Of a stretch of 64,000 nt of DNA, positions 54,481-64,000 are shown one piece after another. Position numbers and translations under genes: made by a program. Within the stretch, counting starts at the first letter, position 1. Every line of letters begins with the position of its first letter. Origin of the DNA: Acanthosepion pharaonis (lineage: Eukaryota > Mollusca > Cephalopoda > Sepiida > Sepiidae); NCBI GenBank assembly GCA_903632075.3, contig CAHIKZ030005201.1, forward strand, positions 3,169,001 to 3,233,000, given 5' to 3'. The notes below the pieces were generated by a model that saw only the letters and a program-made list of their open reading frames with translations, was not told the origin of the DNA and searched no databases.

Positions 54481-54805
54481 TGTTTGATTCCGAGATGAAA
54501 TTCGGTCTCCAATGAATGACAAACGCAAGAATTAAAGATAAGAAAAAAATGTATTTACACAATAATACAAAGGGTAATACTGTTAGTAAATCCAGGAACG
54601 CGGTTAGTAGCAATAACATATAGATATATACAGTCTCGCGCTTGTGACTTCTACAAGCGGTTACCTCACACTATTCGACCTCCAACTCAGTCACAATCTA
54701 AGACTTCTTACTAACTCACTCTCTCCTGATTGTCTAACTCTGGGTATTTAACGGCAGGGTAACACTTTGGTAGAGTCCACTTATATGAAATTGGACCCCA
54801 TAACA

Positions 54806-55121
54806 ATATTAATAATCAATGGGCAATGAATGACAAAACAACGAGAATAATAATAATGATAATAATAATCGATGGGCAACATTATGATGCAAAAGAAGGA
54901 TAATAATAATAATAATAATAATCGATGGGCAACATTATGATACAAAAGAACGAGAATAATAATAATAATAATAATAATCGATGGGCAACATTATGATACA
55001 AAAGAACGAGAATAATAATAATAATAATAATAATAATCGATGGGCAACATTATGATACAAAAGAACGAGAATAATAATAATAATAATAATCGATGGGCAA
55101 CATTATGATACAAAAGAACGA

Positions 55122-55152
<31 letters not shown>

Positions 55153-55233
55153 CGATGGGCAACATTATGATACAAAAGAACGAGAATAATAATAATAATA
55201 ATCGATGGGCAACATTATGATACAAAAGAACGA

Positions 55234-55270
<37 letters not shown>

Positions 55271-55578
55271 CGATGGGCAACATTATGATACAAAAGAACG
55301 AGAATAATAATAATAATAATAATCGATGGGCAACATTATGATACAAAAGAACGAGAATAATAATAATAATAATAATAATAATCGATGGGCAACATTATGA
55401 TACAAAAGAACGAGAATAATAATAATAATAATAATCGATGGGCAACATTATGATACGAGAAAAGAACGAGAATAATAATAATAATAATAATAATCGATGG
55501 GCAACATTATGATACAAAAGAACGAGAATAATAATAATAATAATAATCGATGGGCAACATTATGATACAAAAGAACGA

Positions 55579-55610
<32 letters not shown>

Positions 55611-55841
55611 GGCAACATTATGATACAAAAGAACGAGAATAATAATAATAATAATAATAATAATCGATGGGCAACATTATGATACAAAAGAACGAGAATA
55701 ATAATAATAATAATAATCGATGGGCAACATTATGATACACTCATAATAATCGAAGGCAAAATTATGATACAAAAAGAACGAGAATAATAATAATAATAAT
55801 AATAATAATCGATGGGCAACATTATGATACAAAAAGAACGA

Positions 55842-55872
<31 letters not shown>

Positions 55873-55903
55873 CGATGGGCAACATTATGATACAAAAGAA
55901 CGA

Positions 55904-55940
<37 letters not shown>

Positions 55941-58519
55941 CGATGGGCAACATTATGATACAAAAGAACGAGAATAATAATAATAATAATAATAATTGAT
56001 AATCTTATTATGATACAAAAGAACGAGAATAATAATAATAATAATAATAATCGATGGGCAACATTATGATACAAAGAACGAGAATAATAATAATAATAAT
56101 CGATGGGCAACATTATGATACAAAAGAACGAGAATAATAATAATAATAATCGATGGGCAACATTATGATACAAAAAAGAACGAGAATAATAATAATAATA
56201 ATAATCGATGGGCAACATTATGATACAAAAGAACGAGAATATAATAATAATAATAATCGATGGGCAACATTATGATACAAAAGAACGAGAATAATAATAA
56301 TAATAATCGATAATTATGATACAAAAGAACGAGAATAATAATAATAATAATAATCGATGGGCAACATTATGATACAAAGAAAAGAATAATAATAATAATA
56401 ATAATCGATGGGCAACATTATGAACGAACGAGAATAATAATAATAATAATAATCGATGGGCAACATTATGATACAAAAAAGAATCGATGGGCAAATTATG
56501 ATACAAAATAACGAGAATAATAATAATAATAATAATCGATGGGCAACATTATGATACAAAAGAACGAGAATAATAATAATAATAATCGATGGGCAACATT
56601 ATGATACAAAGAACGATGGGCAACATTATGATACAAAAGAACGAGAATAATAATAATAATAATAATCGATGGGCAACATTATGATACAAAAGAACGAGAA
56701 TAATAATAATAATAATCGATGGGCAACATTATGATACAAAAGAACGAGAATAATAATAATAATAATAATCGATGGGCAACATTATGATACAAAAGAACGA
56801 GAATAATAATAATAATAATCGATAATACAAAAAGAACGAGAATAATAATATAATAATAATCGATGGGCAACATTATGATACAAAGAAAAGAATAATAATA
56901 ATAATAATAATAATCGATGGGCAACATTATGATACAAAAGAACGAGAATAATAATAATAATCGATGGGCAAATAATAATAATAATAATAATAATAATAAT
57001 CGATGGGCAACATTATGATACAAAAGAACGAGAATAATAATAATAATAATAAATGGGCAAATTATGATACAAAAGAACGAGATCGATGGGCAACAGGATA
57101 CAAAAGAACGAGAATAATAATAATAATAATACAAAAGAACGAGAATAATAATAATAATAATAATCGATGGCAACATTATGATACAAAAGAACGAGAATAA
57201 TAATAATAATAATCGATGGGCAACATTATGATACAAAAGAACGAGAATAATAATAATAATAATCGATGGGCAAAAGAACGAGAATAATAATAATAATAAT
57301 CGATGGGCAAATTAATACAAAAGAACGAGAATAATAATAATAATAATCGATGGGCAACATTATGATACAAAAGAACGAGAATAATAATAATAATAATAAA
57401 TGGGCAACATTATGATACAAAAGAACGAGAATAATAATAATAATAATCGATGGGCAACATTATGATACAAAAGAACGAGAATAATAATAATAATAATAAT
57501 CGATGGGCAACATTATGATACAAAAGAACGAGAATAATAATAATAATAATCGATGGGCAAAAATGATACAAAAGAACGAGAATAATAATAATAATAATCG
57601 ATGGGCAACATTATGATAATAATAATAATAATAATCGATGGGCAACATTTGATACAAAAGAACGAGAATAATAATAATAATCGATGGGCAACAAAAGAAC
57701 GAGAATAATCGATAATATTAATAATAATAATAATAATAATCGATGGGCAACATTATGATACAAAAGGCAACATTATGATACAAAAGAACGAGAATAATAA
57801 TAATAATAATCGATGGGCAACATTATGATACAAAAGAACGAGAATAATAATAATAATAATCGAATAATAAAAGAACGAGAATAATAATAAAATAATAATA
57901 ATTGATGGGCAACATTATGATACAAAAGAACGAGAATAATAATAATAATAATCGATGGGCAACATTATGATACAAAAGAACGAGAATAATAATAATAATA
58001 ATCGATGGGCAACATTATGATACAAAAGAACAAATCGATTATGATACAAAGAACGAGAATAATAATAATAATAATAATCGATGGGCAACATTATGATACA
58101 AAAGAACGAGAATAATAATAATAATAATAATCGATGGGCAACATTATGATACAAAAGAACGAGAATAATAATAATAATAATAATAATATGATACAAAAGA
58201 ACGAGAATAATAATAAATCGGGCAAATGATACAAAAAATCGATGGGCAACATTATGATACAAAAGAACGAGAATAATAATGATACAAAAGAATAATAATA
58301 ATTGATGGGCAACATTATGATACAAAAGAACGAGAATAATAATAATAATAATAATAATCGATGGGCAACATTATGATACAAAAGAACGAGAATAATAATA
58401 ATAATAATAATCGATGGGCAACATTATGATACAAAAGAACGAGAATAATAATAATAATAATCGATGATACAAAAAGAATAATAATAATAATTATGATACA
58501 TTATGATACAAAAGAACGA

Positions 58520-58555
<36 letters not shown>

Positions 58556-59378
58556 AAAAAGAACGAGAATAATAATAATAATAATAATAATCGATGGGCA
58601 ACATTATGATAAAAAAAAGAACGAATAATAATAATAATAATAATAATCGATGGGCAACATTATGATACAAAAGAACGAGAATAATAATAATAATAATAAT
58701 ACATTATGATACAAAAGAACGAGAAAAGAATAATAATAATAATAATAATAATCGATGGGCAACATTATGGGCAACATTATGATACAAAAGAACGAGAATA
58801 ATAATAAATAATAATAATAATAATAAATAATAATAATAATAATCGATGGGCAACATTATGATAAAAAGAACGAGAATAATAATAATAATAATAATAATCG
58901 ATGGGCAACATTATGATACAAAAGAACGAGAATAATAATAATAATAATCGATGGGCAACATTATGATACAAAAGAACGAGAATAATAATAATAATAATCG
59001 ATGAATAATGATACAAAAGAACGAGAATAATAATAATAATAATCGATGGGCAAATTATTATACAAAAGAACGAGAATAATAATAAAAAGAACATTATGAT
59101 ACAAAAGAACGAGAATAATAATAATAATAATCGATGGGCAACATTAATACAAAAGAAATAATAATAATAATGGGGGCAACATTATGATACAAAAGAACGA
59201 GAATAATAATAATAAATGGGCAACATTATGAGAATAATAATAATAATAATAATCGATGGGCAACATTATGATACAAAAAGAACGAGAATAATAATAATAA
59301 TAATAATAATCGATGGGCAAAAGAACGAGAATAATAATAATAATAATCGATGGGCAACATTATGATACAAAAGAACGA

Positions 59379-59409
<31 letters not shown>

Positions 59410-60219
59410 CGATGGGATACAAAAGAACGAGAATAATAATAATAATCGATGGGCAACATTATGACAAAAGAACGAGAATAATAATAATAATAATCGATGG
59501 GCAACATTATGATAATCGATGGGCAACATTATGATACAAAAGAACGAGAATAATAATAATAATAATCGATGGGCAACATTATAATACAAAAGAACGAGAA
59601 TAATAATAATAATAATAATCGATGGGCAACATTATGATACAAAAGAACGAGAATGATAAAAAGAACGAGAATAATAATAATAATAATCGATGGGCAACAT
59701 TATGATACAAAAGAACGAGAATAATAATAATAATAATCGATGGGGATACAAAAGAAATAATAATAATCGATGGGCAAACATTATGATACAAAAGAACGAG
59801 AATAATAATAATAATAATCGATCGATGATACAAAAGAACGAGAATAATAATAATAATAATCGATGGGGATACAAAAGAACGAGAATAATAAATAATTAAT
59901 GATACAAATGAACAAAAGAGAAGAATAATAATAATAATAATAATTGATGGGCAAATTATGATACAAAAGAACGAGAATAATAATAATAATAATCGATGGG
60001 CAAACATTACAAAAGAACGAGAATAATAATAATAAAAGAACGAGGCAAATTAATACAAAAGAACGAGAATAATAATAATAATAATCGATGGGCAACATTA
60101 TGATACAAAAGAACGAGAATAATAATAATAATAATAATCGATGGGCAACATTATGATACAAAAGAACGAGGCAATAATAATAATAATCGATGGGCAACAT
60201 TATGATACAAAAGAACGAG

Positions 60220-60252
<33 letters not shown>

Positions 60253-61816
60253 TAATCGATGGGCAACAACATTAATAATGATACAAAAAAAAGAATAAGA
60301 ATAATAATAATAAGATAATAATACAAATGAACGAGAATAATAATAATAATAAGAACGATAATAACAAAAGAACGAGAATAATAATAATAATAATCGATGG
60401 GCAACATTATGATACAAAAGAACGAGAATAATAATAAATAATCGATGGGCAACATTATGATACAAAAGAACGAGAATAATAATAATAATAATCGATGGGC
60501 AACATTATGATACAAAAGAACGAGAATAATAATAATAATAATAATCGATGGGATACAAAAGAAATAATAATAATAATCGATGGGCAAATTATGATACAAA
60601 AGAAAGAATAAATAATAATAATCGAATAATAATAATAATAATAATAATCGATGGGCAACATTATGATACAAAAGAACGAGAATAATAATAATAATAATAA
60701 TAATACAAAAGAACGAGAATAATAATAATAATAATAATCGATGGGCAACAATACAAAAGAACGAGAATAATAATAATAATAATAATCGATGGGCAACATT
60801 ATGATACAAAAAGAACGAGAATAATAATAATAATAATAATCGATGGGCAACATTATGATACAAAAGAACGAGAATAATAATAATAATAATAATATGGGCA
60901 AATTAATACAAAAGAACGAGAATAATAATAATGAGAATAATAATAATAATTATGATACAAAAGAACGAGAATAATAATAATAATAATAATAATCGATGGG
61001 CAAATTATGATACAAAAGAACGAATAATAATAATAATAAATGGGCAAATTAATACAAAAGAACGAGAATAATAATAATAATAATAATCGATGGGCAACAT
61101 TATGATACAAAAGAACGAGAAGAATAATAATAATAATAATCGATGGGCAACATTATGATACAAAAGAAAAGAACGCAAACATTATGATACAAAAGAACGA
61201 ATAATAATACAAAAAAGAACGAGAATAATAATAATAGAATAATAATAATAATAATAATCGATGGGCAACATTATGATACAAAAGAACGAGAATAATAATA
61301 ATAATAATAATCGATGGGCAACATTATGATACAAAAGAACGAGAATAATAATAATAATAATCGATGGGCAACATTATGATACAAAAGAAAGAATAATAAT
61401 AATAATAATAATCGATGGGCAAATTATGATACAAAAGAACGAGAATAATAATAATAATAATAATCGATGGGCAACATTATGATACAAAAGAACGAGAATA
61501 ATAATAATAATAATAATCGATGGGCAACAATGATAAAAAGAACGAGAATAATAATAATAATAATAATAATCGATGGGCAACATTATGATACAAAAGAACG
61601 AGAATAATAATAATAATAATAATCGATGGGCAACATTATGATACAAAAGAACGAGAATAATAATAATAATAATCGATGGGCAACATTATGATACAAAAGA
61701 ACGAGAATAATAATAATAATAATAATCGATGGGCAACATTATGATACAAAAGAACGAATTAATACAAAAGAACAGGAATAATAATAATAATAATAAATTA
61801 TGATACAAAAGAACGA

Positions 61817-61848
<32 letters not shown>

Positions 61849-62553
61849 GGCAACATTAATAAGAATAATAATAATAATAATCGATGGGCAACATTATGAT
61901 ACAAAAGAACGAGAATAATAATAATAATAATAATCGATGGGCAACATTATGATACAAAAGAACGAGAATAATAATAATAATAATAATTGATGGGCAACAT
62001 TATGATACAAAAGAACGAGAATAATAATAATAATAATAATAATAATGATAGAGATATAAAATAATAATAATAATAATAATAATAATTGATGGGCAACATT
62101 ATGATACAAAAGAACGAGAATAATAATTAATAATAATAATAATCGATGGGCAACAATGATACAAAAGAACGAGAATAATAATAATAATAATCGATAATCA
62201 ACAAAATACAAAAGAACGAGAATAATAATAATAATAATAATCGATGGGCAAAAGATACAAAAGAACGAGAATAATAATAATAATAATAATCGATGGGCAA
62301 CATTTATGATGAATAATAATAATAATAAAATCGATGGGCAACATTATGATACAAAAGAACGAGAATAATAATAATAATTTGGGCAACATTATGATACAAA
62401 AGAACGAGAACAATAAATAATAATAATAATCGATCAAAATTATGATACAAAAAAACGATAATAATAATAATCGATAAAATGAGACAAAAGAACGAGAATA
62501 ATAATAATAATAATAATCGATGGGCAATATTATGATACAAAAGAACGAGAATA

Positions 62554-62586
<33 letters not shown>

Positions 62587-62820
62587 CGATGGGCAAATTA
62601 TGATACAAAAGAACTAGAATAATAATAATGATGATAATAATCGATGATCAACATTACAAAAGAACGAGAATAATAATAATAATAATAATCATAATAACAA
62701 TAATGATAATAATAATAACAAAAAATTATGATACAAAAAGAACGAGAATAATAATAATAATCGATGGGCAACATTATGCAAAAGAACGAGAATAATAATA
62801 AGATAATAATAATAATAAAT
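54806..62820. repeat. 8-kb satellite: 33-bp core with (TAA)n linkers
   Basis: The core (for example 54922-54954) begins TCGATGGGC and ends AAAGAACGAG. It alternates with 4 to about 12 AAT triplets, giving units of about 45-70 bases, roughly 140 in all by eye. The first unit (about 54815-54850) is the most diverged. Units to about 56250 are uniform; later ones carry many deletions. All three minus-strand frames lack stops in the standard unit, so long Leu/Tyr/Ile-rich open frames arise; they are not genes. Confidence 0.95.
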
Positions 62821-63579
62821 AATGGCCTTTTATTTAATTTAAATAAATTGTACAATGAAGCTCATACAAAATGCAAAAAAGGTCGTTTCTGCCTTCGATG
62901 AAATCTTAGTGGTTTGGATAAACGCGATTAAATTGTAAAATAAAATATCAATTGTATCATTTTTTAAATCGGTATCGCCCAATGCAGGGCAGTAAAGCCA
63001 ATAAGATACAATCAGTTACAGAGAGTGGAAGAATTAGAAACAGAAATATTAATAATGATATTAAAAAGAGTAATCAGGAGGATATTAGATAGCGATTGAC
63101 ATTGCATTTAAACTTTGGCAGATTAAAATTGGCTGGAAAGAATGGAGGCCAAAGGGACTTCCACAAGCGAGAAGTGCGAGAAAAGAAACTGTTAACATAG
63201 AACTTACGGTTGCATCTCCCCAACCTTTTACCCTCGCTCATTAGTAATGTTTCTGTTTTCTAATTCTTCCACACTCAGTAACTCCTATCGTAGACCTTCG
63301 CTACTCCGTTTACTTGATCAAGGGCAGACATTATATATCTTGATGACTTTGACCTTTTCTTCATTGTGTTGCTCAAATCCCTTCAATTTAATATAGTTAG
63401 TTCATTTAGATTTATAATAAACCTAATGTCTTTTTAATTGTTTCAGTATTACAAACTTAGTCTGAATACTTTTCGGGACCATTTGATGCTTTTTGCACTT
63501 CTTAGCAACTTTGGATTTATTTCCTTTCGATTTTGAGTGCAATGTCAGGCCCAGTTAACGTTATTATGCTTCCTTATCA
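62821..63579. other. non-coding stretch
   Basis: No gene recognised. Around 63230-63300 the words TCTAATTCTTCCACACTCAG and TAACTCCT resemble the tail of the CR1/jockey-like LINE at 38890-38920, a possible short remnant. Confidence 0.4.
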
Positions 63580-63830
63580 TATAACCCGGCGACTTCGCAC
63601 CGAAGGTGGGAGGATAAGAGAAGGCTTTTTTTTCTCTTCCTCTGTTGTCGAGCTCTCTGCCCCCGGGCGGAGAGGAACCCATACGAGGCTGTGCCAAAAC
63701 GATGAGTCTCGTTTGCGAAGGTAGACAAATCCAACACCGTGTATATGCGGTCTACGGGCAATTTTTGCCCGAACCTAGGTTAAAAACTGGCCTTGTGCCA
63801 CATCTTGCTTTGTAGGGAGGTTGATAAATA
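63580..63830 (+). repeat. GC-rich dispersed repeat G1, tandem copy 1
   Basis: GAGAGGAACCCATACGAGGC, TAGACAAATCCAACACCG and AACTGGCCTTGTGCCACATC blocks, also present in reverse at 31390-31675 and again directly downstream. Confidence 0.75.
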
Positions 63831-64000
63831 GAGAGGACGAGGGGGTGGTTTTTTTCTTCCTCTCTTGTCGAAGAATGTCTGCCGGGAGTCAGAGAGGAAC
63901 CCAGACGAGACTCTGCCCTTCGGCAGAGTCTCGTCTGGGGACGTAGACAAACCCGACCTTGTGTATACGGGATCTACGCGCAATATTTATCCGATCCCGT
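63831..64000 (+). repeat. GC-rich dispersed repeat G1, tandem copy 2, cut by the window end
   Basis: Repeats the order of copy 1 (AGAGAGGAACCCAGACGAG, GTAGACAAACCCGACC, TGTATACGGGATCTACG). It contains a perfect hairpin at 63900-63939. Confidence 0.75.
63900..63939. repeat. perfect 18-bp hairpin
   Basis: Left arm 63900-63917 (starts CCCAGACGAG), loop CTTC at 63918-63921, right arm 63922-63939 (ends CTCGTCTGGG). All 18 pairs match. The corresponding region of copy 1 (about 63678-63718) has lost the symmetry. Confidence 0.92.

Larger units (their letters stand above)
53944..54805 (-). mobile_element. internally deleted LTR retrotransposon
   Basis: The 5' LTR occupies 54481-54805 on the minus strand (starting TGTTATGGGG at 54805). 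It is followed by AATTGGCGACGAAG as primer-binding-type sequence, a repeated leader, a 67-codon gag-like start (54021-54224) and a partial 3' LTR (53944-54044) about 90% alike to the 5' LTR end. All of pol is missing. TAA repeats flank both sides. Confidence 0.75.

Noticed and set aside
54806..62820. Many long minus-strand open frames rich in Leu, Tyr, Ile and Ser (up to about 360 codons)
   Set aside because: They follow the satellite period in all three frames because the unit lacks stops on that strand; composition is repetitive and there is no start, domain or codon signature of a gene.
54806..62820. CRISPR-like array of repeats and spacers
   Set aside because: The 'spacers' are only TAA repeats of variable length, the repeat itself decays along the array, no cas genes are present, and the genome is eukaryotic.

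Overview
The window looks like nuclear DNA of an invertebrate animal. It is AT-rich, carries long (TA)n, (TG)n, (GATA)n, (CTTT)n and (TAA)n microsatellites, holds almost no host coding sequence, and is packed with fragments of animal-type transposable elements: Tx1/L1-like, CR1/jockey-like, RTE-like and R4/Dong-like LINEs, a Penelope-type fragment, Ty3/gypsy LTR elements and mariner transposons. A lophotrochozoan such as a mollusc is my best guess, but nothing in the sequence fixes the phylum.

Layout. 1-5.1 kb: AT-rich non-coding DNA with dispersed-repeat copies, microsatellites, a LINE tail and tRNA-like boxes. 5.1-6.5 kb: the only convincing intact host gene, a single-exon type II membrane FkbM-family methyltransferase of 328 residues with a plausible TATA box and poly(A) signal; a decayed relative lies 1.3 kb downstream. 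7.9-13.9 kb: an internally deleted mariner, a 1.7-kb fold-back repeat, a Penelope-like fragment interrupted by a tiny LINE insertion with a 17-bp target duplication, a mini-mariner and a second mariner C-terminus. 14.7-20 kb: an A-rich minisatellite directly upstream of a long but dead Tx1/L1-like LINE. 20-34 kb: dispersed repeats, a hierarchical tandem repeat, and a minus-strand gypsy element with its 3' LTR and a deleted reverse-transcriptase core. 35-47 kb: LINE, mariner and gypsy debris. 47.4-50.3 kb: a second, 5'-truncated Tx1/L1-like LINE, followed by two tandem tRNA-like modules.

51.2-62.8 kb is the most unusual part. Several short LINE 3' ends of R4/Dong type begin and end in (TAA)n. 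An internally deleted LTR element follows, and then an 8-kb satellite whose 33-bp core alternates with (TAA)n linkers roughly 140 times (estimated by eye). One solitary copy of the core sits between the LINE tails. This suggests that a TAA-targeting LINE and a TAA-linked satellite have shaped the locus together; that link is inference. 62.8-64 kb ends with two tandem copies of a GC-rich repeat, one containing a perfect 18-bp hairpin.

No operon, CRISPR array, rRNA gene or convincing intact tRNA gene is seen. Apart from the FkbM gene, all coding similarity is to mobile elements carrying stops, frameshifts or truncations.
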